The position numbers and the translations under genes are program-made. The notes below the pieces were generated by a model. That model had not been told where the DNA came from. It saw only the letters and a list, made by a program, of their open reading frames with translations, and searched no databases. DNA of 64,000 nt from Bacteroides gallinarum DSM 18171 = JCM 13658 (GTDB lineage: Bacteria; Bacteroidota; Bacteroidia; Bacteroidales; Bacteroidaceae). The stretch is from positions 42,431 to 106,430 of the forward strand of contig NZ_KB894130.1 in NCBI RefSeq assembly GCF_000374365.1, written 5' to 3'. Below, in pieces: positions 42,712 through 51,718 of the stretch (within the stretch, counting starts at the first letter, position 1; each line of letters starts with the position of its first letter).

Positions 42712-44130
42712 TTACTTTCCGTAACCGAGTCTTTCGAGCGTCTTGACTGCATCGGGAACGATTTGCGGAGCATTCTTGTCGCGCAGTCCGTTATCTATCA
42801 AATACTTAATACTCATTTCGGAACGGTTGGTAAACAGACCGTCGCCGTAGATGCCATGCAGCAGCTCATCGTACATTACGGTATTTCCCCAGTTATACGT
42901 ACCGAAATACTTTGCCATTTGTGCATAAGAGTCGAATGAGTACGGGTGATTCAGCATACCGGCTCTCTTGATAAGGTAAGCCTGCCAGGGTGCGTTCATC
43001 TCGGGATAATCGTTCGGAGCGCCTGCAATAGAAGGGCCGATGATATGTGCCTTGTATTCCAATCCGATATTGATGAAAGAGGCATAGCCCTGAGGCGTAT
43101 CGACTTTCAAATCGGTAGCTGCTGTGCCTTCCCAGAAAAGGAAGCACATCGGAATCTGGCCTTTAAATATCTCGGCCGAACGGCGGAGGCTTTCGAGGGA
43201 GAATGTCTGGAGAATGACCTTACCATTGGTGTTGCCTACATTCACTTTACCATTCTTATAGAAAGGTTCTCCGTTGCAGGGTTTTGTCATGATGTTCCAG
43301 CCCAGTTCGTCGAGCTTGTTATATACACGTTGCTCGAAGTCCGACGGATTCAACCAGGATTCTTTAAACTCGATGTAAACGCCCGGACGGTTGCCCGTAT
43401 CTTGCGGGTCATTCTCGTACTCAAAAACATATTTCAGGCAATCTCTCGGATTTTCCGGGTCCCAGGTTCCGGTTATGGTATATATCCGTTCGCCGCTGGC
43501 ATCGCGTTTCAGCATTTTACCTTCCGCATAACGGATTTGGTCTTCGAGCGCCGAAATATATTGGTGATGCTCCGTGAACCCCTCGCGTGCCTGCTCGAGG
43601 CTTGCCTCATTGAACCATGTTCCGGCATCAAGCTTAGCCAGTTCGTCGTACATATAAGACATTGCATAGTAGGGGCGGAAATTCTTCTGGTCTTCTTTTA
43701 CAAGTTCCTCGGCTTTGGCTTCGCTCATGCCGTGATTCATATAGAACTGCTTGCGGGTACTCGGAACCAACTCGCCATACAGGTTTTCGATATTGGTGGT
43801 ACGTTTCAGGTTATCATCATGATTAGCCAGGATAACACCGTCTTTAGAACATTGCAAGTCCGATTCGAGGTAGTCCGCACCCATTTCACGTGCCCAACGC
43901 CATGCAGTCTCTGTTTCTTCCGGAGTCCAAAAAGTAGAACCGCGATGCGCCATTACAGCATAAGCAGGTACATAATCGCGTACTTTCGCCATTTCGGCAG
44001 AAATCGTGTTCACTTCAACGCGTGTTGCGTCATTATTCACATCTGTAAAATCTTGGTCTTCACAGGAAGTAAAAGTCATTAAGGCCACACCTAATAAGGC
44101 TGCACTTAACTTGATTGGATTCTTCAACAT
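42712..44130 (-). CDS. glycerophosphodiester phosphodiesterase lipoprotein
   Basis: A 472-aa lipoprotein (Cys23 in TFTSC). The GDPD-family TIM barrel starts at MAHRGSTFWTPEETETAW (about 60-77, catalytic His). It continues with GADYLESDLQCSKDGVILANHDDNL, giving the metal-binding Glu and Asp and the second His. It hydrolyses deacylated phospholipids to glycerol-3-phosphate and an alcohol at the cell envelope. It is longer than UgpQ-type enzymes because of an insertion between strands. It sits between glpT and the porin gene, consistent with supplying glycerol-3-phosphate for uptake. Confidence 0.93.
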   Translation of the reverse strand: MLKNPIKLSAALLGVALMTFTSCEDQDFTDVNNDATRVEVNTISAEMAKVRDYVPAYAVMAHRGSTFWTPEETETAWRWAREMGADYLESDLQCSKDGVILANHDDNLKRTTNIENLYGELVPSTRKQFYMNHGMSEAKAEELVKEDQKNFRPYYAMSYMYDELAKLDAGTWFNEASLEQAREGFTEHHQYISALEDQIRYAEGKMLKRDASGERIYTITGTWDPENPRDCLKYVFEYENDPQDTGNRPGVYIEFKESWLNPSDFEQRVYNKLDELGWNIMTKPCNGEPFYKNGKVNVGNTNGKVILQTFSLESLRRSAEIFKGQIPMCFLFWEGTAATDLKVDTPQGYASFINIGLEYKAHIIGPSIAGAPNDYPEMNAPWQAYLIKRAGMLNHPYSFDSYAQMAKYFGTYNWGNTVMYDELLHGIYGDGLFTNRSEMSIKYLIDNGLRDKNAPQIVPDAVKTLERLGYGK

Positions 44131-44189
44131 GGTTAATAAATTAAGGTAAATACTGAGTAAAATTCATTTTATAATTATCTATCGAAAGA

Positions 44190-45587
44190 TTATTTCTTTT
44201 TCCTTTCCTCCAGCAATGCCTTCTCGTCTTTGTAAGTGAAAGACATCAACAAAATGGACAAGGCACAGGCTATGAGCAACAATATGAAAGTCCAGTCCCA
44301 GCCTGCCATTTCGGCTACGTAGCCGAGCACTACGTTGGCAAGGATAGCGGTTCCGAAGAAGTACCCGAAGAACCCGGTAAGTCCGGCGGCTGTACCGGCG
44401 GCGTTTTTGGGAGCGAGGTCGAGTGCCTGGACGCCTATCAGCATTACCGGGCCGTAGATGAAGAAACCGATAGCAATCAAGGACAAGGTTACAATTATGT
44501 AGTTGTCGGAGAAATGCCAGTAGAGGAAGATAAATACGGCTACGATAGCCATGAAGATGATAGTAGTCATCGCACGTCCGCCCTTAAAGACTTTATCGCT
44601 CAACCAACCGCAAACCAATGTTCCGGGTATGGCGGCGAACTCATATGCAAAATATGCCCAGCCTGCCTGTTTGATATCATATCCTTGCGCCTCTTTCAGG
44701 AAAGTGGGAGCCCAGTCGAGGCAGCCGTAACGTACCATGTAGACAAAGGCGTTGGCGATAGCGATGTACCAAAGCATCTTGTTGTTGAACACATGCTTGA
44801 AGAAAATCTCTTTTACCGTAAGCACTTCTTCCTGCTTCGCGCTGTAATTTTTGGGATAGTCGTTACGGTACTTCTCGATAGAAGGAAGACCGCACGATTG
44901 GGGAGTATCGCGAATCAGGCAATATGCCACCAATGCCACAAGGAGAGCGACTGCTGCCGGGAATACGTATGTACCGATGAGAAAGTAACGGGACGAATCG
45001 GCGCCATAGAACCAAGAGCCGAACCACAATGCACCATATACAGCCATTGGCCCTACCAGCGCACCGCCCACATTATGGGCGCAATTCCAGACGGACATCA
45101 TCGTTCCGCGTTCGGTTACCGAAAACCAGTGGGTCATGACACGTCCGCAAGGAGGCCAACCCATACCGTTAAACCAGCCTACCAGGAAGTTGAGGGCAGC
45201 CATTACGATAATAGCCAACGACTTGTTTTCCGGACCGAAGAACTGTACCGGCACCACCATGAACATCATGGAAACGGCAGCCAAGACCAGCCCCAACGGA
45301 AGGAACACGCGCGAGTTGCTGCGGTCGGACACGCTTCCCATTAAGAATTTGGACAGCGCATAGGCAACGGCGTTCATGGAAAGAACGATACTCAACTCAC
45401 CTTTTTCGAAACCGAACTGGGCAAGCTCCGGAATGGCCATCGAAAAGTTCTTACGCACGATATAAAAACCTGCGTAACCGATAAATATACCCAGAAAGAC
45501 CTGCCAACGATAGCTTTTGTACGCTGACTCAATCTTTTCCGCCGGTAGTTCCTGCTTATAAGCAGGTGGTGCTAAAAAATTCCACAT
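44190..45587 (-). CDS. glpT: glycerol-3-phosphate transporter (MFS)
   Basis: A 465-aa organophosphate:phosphate antiporter with twelve hydrophobic segments. WQVFLGIFIGYAGFYIVRKNFSMAIPEL near the start, LSKFLMGSVSDRSNSRVFLPLG and GWFNGMGWPPCGRVMTHWF are GlpT/UhpT-family signatures, the last containing the conserved central loop. It imports glycerol-3-phosphate from the periplasm in exchange for phosphate. The 3' part (44283-44373) is nearly identical to the remnant at 13379-13469. It lies between glpC and the GDPD gene and belongs to the same transcript. Confidence 0.95.
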   Translation of the reverse strand: MWNFLAPPAYKQELPAEKIESAYKSYRWQVFLGIFIGYAGFYIVRKNFSMAIPELAQFGFEKGELSIVLSMNAVAYALSKFLMGSVSDRSNSRVFLPLGLVLAAVSMMFMVVPVQFFGPENKSLAIIVMAALNFLVGWFNGMGWPPCGRVMTHWFSVTERGTMMSVWNCAHNVGGALVGPMAVYGALWFGSWFYGADSSRYFLIGTYVFPAAVALLVALVAYCLIRDTPQSCGLPSIEKYRNDYPKNYSAKQEEVLTVKEIFFKHVFNNKMLWYIAIANAFVYMVRYGCLDWAPTFLKEAQGYDIKQAGWAYFAYEFAAIPGTLVCGWLSDKVFKGGRAMTTIIFMAIVAVFIFLYWHFSDNYIIVTLSLIAIGFFIYGPVMLIGVQALDLAPKNAAGTAAGLTGFFGYFFGTAILANVVLGYVAEMAGWDWTFILLLIACALSILLMSFTYKDEKALLEERKKK

Positions 45588-45618
45588 AGTACTAAGATTT
45601 TAAGAATAATGTTATTTG

Positions 45619-46863
45619 TTACTTATTTAGTTTACTGGTTTCTTCCAAGTCCAGAGCTTCTGCAAGTATCGAAATGGGGTGTTTTACTTTGGCGGAGGTA
45701 GACATCTCAATCTGCCATTTGCAGGTTTCGCAATCGGTAGCTACAAAGTCGGCCGCCACTTCTTCTATCTGGCGGAACAGCGAAGCGCCGATTCCTTGCG
45801 ATGTTTCGTAATTCTCTTTTTTAAAACCGTATGTACCGGCTATCCCGCAACACTGGGAGTTGAGTACGGTAAGATGTATGTTGGGAATGCTGCGCAGCAA
45901 TGCGATAGAGTAATATGCCCAACCCAGCTTTTCCATGTGGCAAGGGGTGTGATAGGCAATCTTCAGCTTCGTGTCATTGCGGAACTTCAGCTTTATATTC
46001 TTGTCCTCGAGCAGGCGGAAGATGAAACGGGTAGCCAGCTCGATACCGTCGCGCACATCCGCATTGTCAACTCCGAGCAGGTGCGGGTATTCGTCGCGCA
46101 TCGTAAAAATGCAGGTGGACGAGGCTCCGATTACCGGACGCTTGTCCTCAAAAATCGATTTGCGGATAGAGTGCAGGTTCGTTTCGGCCTGCTTGCGCGC
46201 CTGGTTTATCAGACCGTTGGATATCAAAGCCACTCCGCAGCACTTCTCTTTTTCGAGCAGGTGTACCCCGTAACCGATTGCATTAAGCACACTCACCATA
46301 TCCTTTCCCAACTGGGGGAAATTATAATTGATATAGCAGCCGTGGAAAAAGCTTACATGTTTCTTGTAGTTATCCTGCGATGCCATTACGTTCTTTCGGA
46401 ACCAGCTTTCGAATGTCCGGGAGGAGTATTTCGGGAAAACACGGTGGCTGTCTATCTTCAGCACTCCGTCCATTACCATTTTTACCGGTTTCAGGGAGAG
46501 CGTCGTATTTACCACAGGGGCGAAGGCGGATGCCATTGTACCTACGAAATCCGTATTTGCCAGCATTATGTCGCGCAGTGCCGGTTTCTTCTTGCTGTAT
46601 TTGATGCGTGCCAACTGGATGATATCACCAATCCTTACATTCGACGGGCAGGCTACCTCACAACGCTTGCAGTTCAGGCAGTATTTCAGCGCTTCATCAA
46701 AGTACTCTCCCCTTTTCAGGCGAAGGCGTTCTTCGTCCGGTCCGGCCTGCTTCGGCCCGGGATATTCGGGATTTACCGGAATAACCGGACAATATACCGT
46801 GCAAACCGTACACTTGATGCATTGCTCAAAATTGTTCTCGCTTATATTGTTCTGCATATTCAT
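45619..46863 (-). CDS. glpC: anaerobic glycerol-3-phosphate dehydrogenase subunit C
   Basis: GlpC is the iron-sulfur subunit that passes electrons from GlpAB to menaquinone. The 414-aa protein has two ferredoxin clusters, CIKCTVCTVYCP (about 15-26) and CLNCKRCEVACPS (about 61-73), and two cysteine-rich CCG-type domains (CCGVA, then CCGIAGTYGF). The start follows the glpB stop by four bases; ATG two codons later is possible. Order glpA-glpB-glpC is as in enterobacteria. Confidence 0.94.
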   Translation of the reverse strand: MNMQNNISENNFEQCIKCTVCTVYCPVIPVNPEYPGPKQAGPDEERLRLKRGEYFDEALKYCLNCKRCEVACPSNVRIGDIIQLARIKYSKKKPALRDIMLANTDFVGTMASAFAPVVNTTLSLKPVKMVMDGVLKIDSHRVFPKYSSRTFESWFRKNVMASQDNYKKHVSFFHGCYINYNFPQLGKDMVSVLNAIGYGVHLLEKEKCCGVALISNGLINQARKQAETNLHSIRKSIFEDKRPVIGASSTCIFTMRDEYPHLLGVDNADVRDGIELATRFIFRLLEDKNIKLKFRNDTKLKIAYHTPCHMEKLGWAYYSIALLRSIPNIHLTVLNSQCCGIAGTYGFKKENYETSQGIGASLFRQIEEVAADFVATDCETCKWQIEMSTSAKVKHPISILAEALDLEETSKLNK

Positions 46864-46867
46864 GACA

Positions 46868-48118
46868 TCATCCTTTTATTAAGTTATCCGCTACATATAA
46901 TGCCGTAAGCATGGAAATCCCGGCGCCGCAACCCTCATGTATGGTGTTGGAGCCGCTCAGGACAGAGCCCGCCGCAAACAGGTTCTGCTGCGTATCGCCC
47001 CCGATGCTGACCCGTAACTTTTCGTCAGTAGCCACACCGAATGTCATGTAGTTCTGTTTGTTGAAGAAGGATTTGTCGTACCAACTGTCGCGTCCGGGGG
47101 TAAAATCGACATCGCAACCGAAAACGGGCTCGATGACGCTGTTAGGCCGGGCAACCAGCCCGTTGCTGAAATAACTGCCCGATGCAAGGACAAAGTTTTC
47201 TGCCGCAAACGAGATGTCTCCGTGATTGACGGAATATACCGCCTGCACCTTATTCCCCTGGAAATCTGCCTTTACGACCGTATCGCCCAGCATATAAACT
47301 CCGCCCAGCTCCTCGAAAGAACGGCGAAGCTGCTGTTGTGCGCGAATACCGGGAACGGAAGGCGGCATCGTAGGAATCAGCCATACCGGAATATCCAGCG
47401 CTTCCTTCAATTTCTTTGCAGGTGTTGCAGACGACAATCCGAATACGGCAGGCAGTGCAACAGTATCAAAACCGGCTGTATGCCCCGCCAGTTCCGCAAT
47501 CAGGGCTTCAAGCACCTTTTCGTTTTCCAGTACCCTGGCAATATTGGTGGAACGCATCTCCGTGGGGCTAATCCGCAACCTTTCCAACTCGGGGAGGTTA
47601 ATGGAGGCAATACGGCATTCGGCTCCTTGCTTTTCGAAGCTGTCCGCCACGAATTTCGTATTGAAGTCGAGGAAACCCGCTATATTGGCTACCAGGATTT
47701 TCCTGCCTGCCATATCATCTGCCGACGGGAGCGGTGTGAAATCGGAAAACGTAAGCCATGTAGGTTTCAGCGTGCCCATAGGGGTTATGCGGAAATGGTT
47801 ATGCTTTGCGTCGCCGTTCACCTCGATGCCGCACTCCAGCAATTGCTGTTTTGCTTCCCGGGCATAGTATGCAAAATGCTCGCCTAACTTCGTATATGGG
47901 TGGTTGCTGCCCACTTTCCCGGCGGCGGCAACCGGGTTATCTACCTTCGTTCCGTCGGACAACCCGTTGAGCAAGTCGAATGAACCGGAGGAAAAATGCA
48001 ATGCACTCTGCCCGGTGGAGATGATAGCACATCTCACGCCATTCTTCTGCAAACGGATTCCACACGTTAAGCCGGCAAGTCCTCCACCTATTATCAATGT
48101 ATCAAATTTCATTTCCAA
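46868..48118 (-). CDS. glpB: anaerobic glycerol-3-phosphate dehydrogenase subunit B
   Basis: GlpB is the FMN subunit of the anaerobic glycerol-3-phosphate dehydrogenase. The 416-aa flavoprotein begins with the dinucleotide-binding FDTLIIGGGLAGLTCGIRLQ (about 5-24). Near the C-terminus VSIGGDTQQNLFAAGSVLSGSN contacts flavin. It lies six bases after glpA and four before glpC. Length matches the family (about 419). Confidence 0.93.
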   Translation of the reverse strand: MEMKFDTLIIGGGLAGLTCGIRLQKNGVRCAIISTGQSALHFSSGSFDLLNGLSDGTKVDNPVAAAGKVGSNHPYTKLGEHFAYYAREAKQQLLECGIEVNGDAKHNHFRITPMGTLKPTWLTFSDFTPLPSADDMAGRKILVANIAGFLDFNTKFVADSFEKQGAECRIASINLPELERLRISPTEMRSTNIARVLENEKVLEALIAELAGHTAGFDTVALPAVFGLSSATPAKKLKEALDIPVWLIPTMPPSVPGIRAQQQLRRSFEELGGVYMLGDTVVKADFQGNKVQAVYSVNHGDISFAAENFVLASGSYFSNGLVARPNSVIEPVFGCDVDFTPGRDSWYDKSFFNKQNYMTFGVATDEKLRVSIGGDTQQNLFAAGSVLSGSNTIHEGCGAGISMLTALYVADNLIKG

Positions 48119-48124
48119 TTCGTT

Positions 48125-49726
48125 TTATTCCATTCCACAAACTCCACCGTATATCCACTGGGTATATTCGCTCTCACGCAGGGCTTCGCCCCACGCCACG
48201 GGATACAATCCTTTCCAGCGCTCGTTCAGGAACGATGCCAAGTCTGTCCTCGCCTTTTGCGAGCAGTTATGCGCCTCGCCGAGCAAGCCTGCCGCACGGC
48301 ATGCGCAAAGTTCTCCCTGGCATGTACCCATGCCTACGCGCGTACGGCGGCGCAGGTCTACCAGGTTGTGCACATCGAGCTCGTTCACCGCATAGTTCAC
48401 CTCGCCTACGGTGACATCCTCGCACTCGCAAACCAGGCTGTTGTCGTACTTGCTTTCCGATGCTATCTTATCGGCCATTTCGCCGTGACGCCCCACCGAG
48501 GAGCGTTTCGGGCGGTCTGCCGCCTGCCTGCCGCCGGGTTGCCCCTCTTCCAGGCGCGAGCCGGGAAGGGGTTCGTGCATCGTAGTGCAGGGTTTGTCAA
48601 TCCCCAGCTTCTTACATGCCAAATCCGTAGCCCATTCCGCCATTAGCCGGTAAGTCATCAGTTTTCCGCCGGTGATAGTGGCAAAACCCGGAACACCATC
48701 ACGCACCTCATGGTCCAGTAACACGATACCCCGGCTTATATTACGGCCGGAAGGGTCGTTATCGGCAGCCACCAGCGGACGAACGCCGGCATATGCCCTC
48801 AAAATGCGGGTCGTAGCCAGGGCGGGAGCCAACTTTTCTCCTTCCGACAACAACAAATCGACCTCTTCCGATGTAACCCGTACTTCATCCACCTCGTCGA
48901 AACCTACACGGCTCGACGTCGTTCCAATCAAGCAGATTGTATCGCCAGGAACGAGAATATCTGCATTGGCCGGTTTACGGCAGCGGTTGAGTACGATGTT
49001 ATTGATTCGATGCCCAAAAATCAATAACGAGCCTTTTGCCGGGAACATGTCCACCCTTATGCCTGCTTTTGCAGCAATGCCATGTCCCCAGATGCCTCCT
49101 GCGTTAATAGTCAGAGGCGCATAATAATTATGTCCGGTTTTTGTTTTATGATTGAATACGGTGACTCCGACGATGCTTCCCCGCTCCTGAATAAGTGCCG
49201 TCACCTCATGGTACACCAGTACTTTCGCTCCATGAGCTTTGGCGTCGATGATATTTGCCAGGGTGAGCCTGAAAGGGTCTATCGACCCGTCGGGTACTTT
49301 CACCGCACCTATAATCGAGGGGTTTACGGAAGGTTCTATCAGCCTTGCCTCGGCAGGGTCTATTACCTGCGCATCGATGCCCGCAGCCCGGCACGACTCT
49401 ACGAACAAATCCTGGTAGGAGAGGTCGTCTTCCGGTAGGGAAATGAACAATCCTCCGTTTTCTTCTACGCAATGGCGTGCTATCTTCCGAAGAATCATAT
49501 TCTCCGTGATGCACTCGGCAGCGGACTCCCTGTCGGTTACCGCATAACGGGCGCCGCTATGGAGCAATCCATGGTTTCGCCCGGTAGCGCCGGCAGCAAA
49601 ATCAAAACGTTCTACAAGCAGAACCCGCATTCCGCGCAAGGAGCAATCCCTCGCCGTACCCGCTCCGGTAGCACCTCCACCTATGATGATGATGTCAAAT
49701 TCGTTCATTTCGCTATTAAGTACCAT
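48125..49726 (-). CDS. glpA: anaerobic glycerol-3-phosphate dehydrogenase subunit A
   Basis: GlpA is the FAD catalytic subunit, oxidising glycerol-3-phosphate to dihydroxyacetone phosphate. The 533-aa protein shows FDIIIIGGGATGAGTARDCSLRG (about 9-31) and the DAO fold. The C-terminal 2Fe-2S-binding domain (CECEDVTVGEV, TRVGMGTCQGELCACR) is the BFD-like region of the family. Start at 49726; the ATG six codons later (MNEFDIIII) is an equally good alternative. It is the first gene of the operon, divergent from glpR across a 324-base regulatory region. Confidence 0.94.
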   Translation of the reverse strand: MVLNSEMNEFDIIIIGGGATGAGTARDCSLRGMRVLLVERFDFAAGATGRNHGLLHSGARYAVTDRESAAECITENMILRKIARHCVEENGGLFISLPEDDLSYQDLFVESCRAAGIDAQVIDPAEARLIEPSVNPSIIGAVKVPDGSIDPFRLTLANIIDAKAHGAKVLVYHEVTALIQERGSIVGVTVFNHKTKTGHNYYAPLTINAGGIWGHGIAAKAGIRVDMFPAKGSLLIFGHRINNIVLNRCRKPANADILVPGDTICLIGTTSSRVGFDEVDEVRVTSEEVDLLLSEGEKLAPALATTRILRAYAGVRPLVAADNDPSGRNISRGIVLLDHEVRDGVPGFATITGGKLMTYRLMAEWATDLACKKLGIDKPCTTMHEPLPGSRLEEGQPGGRQAADRPKRSSVGRHGEMADKIASESKYDNSLVCECEDVTVGEVNYAVNELDVHNLVDLRRRTRVGMGTCQGELCACRAAGLLGEAHNCSQKARTDLASFLNERWKGLYPVAWGEALRESEYTQWIYGGVCGME

Positions 49727-50050
49727 GTTTTTATAATATTAGTTAACGTCGTTCGATATTCGGGTTTCGTATCAGAGCACCAAACTTTCTTATCAAAACT
49801 TTCAAGGTTTCATTTCGCAACAAATATAAATTCTATTTTTAGAATAACGAAACTTTTCCTTATTTATTTCTCGAAAATAAGAAAAAAAGTTCTTCGAACA
49901 GTAATTTCGGCGTAAAAACGGGGGTAATACAGTTTACGTTTCATAAGATAGTGTTTCGGGGCGGCTTTTACCATTTCTTAGCATCAAGAGTTTCCTTATA
50001 CTGTTTTTTTCAAGTATATTAGCGCATTAAATACAATTTTCGGGCTTAAT
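49727..50050. promoter_or_regulatory. glpA-glpR divergent control region with TTCG repeats
   Basis: On the minus strand TATATTTG (49821-49828) is a good -7 element for glpA, with TTCG at about 49848-49851 in the -33 position at 19-base spacing. TTCG or CGAA occurs about ten times, including three copies spaced seven bases apart (49752, 49759, 49766) and the dyad TTCTTCGAA (about 49891-49899). DeoR-family repressors such as GlpR bind TTCG-containing repeats, so these are candidate operators. The glpR side has no clear -33/-7 pair. Confidence 0.55.
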
Positions 50051-50836
50051 ATGACAAAAGAAGAGAGACAATCTATTATATTAGAATTGTTGCTGCAGCA
50101 TAATTCTATTTTGGTAACAGACTTAGCCGCACATCTCAACGTTTCATCAGTTACGATACGGAAGGATTTAACCGACCTCGAAAGAGAAAAGAAACTATAC
50201 CGGAACCACGGGAAAGCTATTTTGATAGACCCTTATATCGACAACAGGAATGTCAGCGAGAAGGAAAAGCTGTATGTGGAGGAAAAACGGCTGATAGGAA
50301 TGAAAGCCGCCAGCCTCATCGCTCCCAAGGATTCCATACTGATAGCATCGGGCACTACCATGCACGCCCTGGCACGCAGCATAGTACCGGTGGACGAGCT
50401 GACCGTGATTACTGCCTCTATGGAGGTATCCAGTATTCTGGCAAGCGAAAAGAATATTTATATTATCCAGCTCGGCGGCATCCTGCGCCATAGCAGCCTC
50501 TCCGTAGTAGGAAAATATGCGGAGAATATATTGGCGGACTTTTCGTGCAGCAAGCTGTTTATCGGGGTGGACGGCATCGACCTCGACTTCGGCATCACCA
50601 CTACCAATATGATGGAAGCGAGCTTGAACCGTGTCATGATGCAAACCGCCCAAAAGACAATCGTACTCGCGGACTCCTCCAAGTTCGGGCGGCGCGGATT
50701 CAGCAAAATAGCCGAAATGGAGGATATAGACCATATCATCACCGATTCCCGCATCCCTCCTTCCACTGCCTTGCGTATAGAGGAAATGGGTATCGAGCTG
50801 ACGATTGCCGATGCCGGCCACCACAATAACATTTAA
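50051..50836 (+). CDS. glpR: DeoR-family transcriptional regulator, probable GlpR
   Basis: A 261-aa regulator. The DeoR helix-turn-helix is at residues about 2-55 (TKEERQSIILELLLQHNSIL, TDLAAHLNVSSVTIRKDLTDLE), followed by the DeoRC sensor domain with IASGTTMHALARSI and SKLFIGVDGIDLDFGITTTNMMEASLNR. Such repressors sense sugar phosphates, and its position divergent from glpABC points to glycerol-3-phosphate. It converges with the nigD-like gene, and a long perfect hairpin lies between the two ends. Confidence 0.88.
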   Translation: MTKEERQSIILELLLQHNSILVTDLAAHLNVSSVTIRKDLTDLEREKKLYRNHGKAILIDPYIDNRNVSEKEKLYVEEKRLIGMKAASLIAPKDSILIASGTTMHALARSIVPVDELTVITASMEVSSILASEKNIYIIQLGGILRHSSLSVVGKYAENILADFSCSKLFIGVDGIDLDFGITTTNMMEASLNRVMMQTAQKTIVLADSSKFGRRGFSKIAEMEDIDHIITDSRIPPSTALRIEEMGIELTIADAGHHNNI

Positions 50837-50868
50837 AGCGGGAAGAAAGACAGGCAGTCTTGTCCCCG

Positions 50869-50944
50869 GAAACGGATTACACGGAATATCGCGGCTTTCC
50901 TTATTTCTTAAGGCTTATTCGCGATATTCCGTGTAATCCGTTTC
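50869..50944. terminator. 25-bp perfect inverted repeat between convergent genes
   Basis: Arms at 50869-50893 and 50920-50944 are exact reverse complements over 25 bases (GAAACGGATTACACGGAA...), with a 26-base loop that itself can pair (CCTTA/TAAGG). It lies between the glpR and nigD-like 3' ends, suiting a bidirectional terminator. The motif GGATTACACGGA resembles the border of the repeat at 61.96 kb. Confidence 0.7.
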
Positions 50945-50997
50945 TTACCCGCCGCACAAGGAGCGGTTTTCGTTTCACCTTATTATATATATAAAAA

Positions 50998-51681
50998 TCA
51001 GTTTTTTTCTATACGAAGTCCCGTCTCATCCAGGATATACGTTTTAAAACAGTCGGAATAAGTATAAACGCTGAAATAGACATCCACCTCCTGCACGCCT
51101 CCGACCATATATTGCTTTAAGGGAACGGACAGATACGCACGCTTGCCATAGTCCTGCACGGTACTGCTTACGGCATGATACAAGGTGAGCCGCACGGTGG
51201 CGCGTCCGCCGGTTTCGTCTACGACAACCTCGTCCTCTACAAAATGCAGAAGGTGCTGCCCCTGCTGCTTTACCTCCAGGACGATATTCAGGTAATCCTG
51301 CCCCCGCCAGATGCTCTGCACCTCCGAGGGCTCCGTCTTTATGCCTTCCTCGAACTTGTCGGCAGGCAGGGGAACGGGAGAAATCGTCTGCGACAAAGCA
51401 TACAACTTGACGCCGGCAACTTCATTGTCGGACAGCACCGTTTCGTAATTGGCAATGATGCGGACAGACGCATCCGCGTCCGCACGCGAGCCCGACATAT
51501 CCTCGACGACCCGGAGTTTTTCGCCGTCGTCGGTCTGCACCGCCTCCAACTGCCCGTCCGCACCGTAGAATGCAGTCAGGAAATCCTGCTTCACGGAAGG
51601 ATAATAGTAATCATCGTCGCCGCACGATACCAGCAGCCACGACCAGACAACGGCCAATAGTCCACAGCAATACTTCTTCAT
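50998..51681 (-). CDS. NigD-like lipoprotein
   Basis: A 227-aa lipoprotein (Cys20 in LLVSC, followed by GDDDYYYP, a Bacteroides surface-export-like tail). The N-terminal beta domain with QDFLTAFYGADGQLEAVQTDDGEKLRV and the later YLNIVLEVKQQGQHLLHFV match NigD-like proteins of Bacteroides. Their function is uncertain; the name comes from a bacteriocin-linked gene. It is the last gene of the minus-strand run rluD-ddl-acyltransferase-nigD. Confidence 0.82.
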   Translation of the reverse strand: MKKYCCGLLAVVWSWLLVSCGDDDYYYPSVKQDFLTAFYGADGQLEAVQTDDGEKLRVVEDMSGSRADADASVRIIANYETVLSDNEVAGVKLYALSQTISPVPLPADKFEEGIKTEPSEVQSIWRGQDYLNIVLEVKQQGQHLLHFVEDEVVVDETGGRATVRLTLYHAVSSTVQDYGKRAYLSVPLKQYMVGGVQEVDVYFSVYTYSDCFKTYILDETGLRIEKN

Positions 51682-51718
51682 ATTCGTTTACCACACTCGG
51701 TTATAGCTTCCCGGCAGC

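Noticed and set aside
42946..44082. 378-aa open frame on the plus strand
   Set aside because: It is antisense to the glycerophosphodiesterase gene, which has a lipobox and active-site motifs; the shadow has none.
45679..46908. 409-aa open frame on the plus strand
   Set aside because: It is antisense to glpC, whose ferredoxin cysteine motifs establish the true strand.
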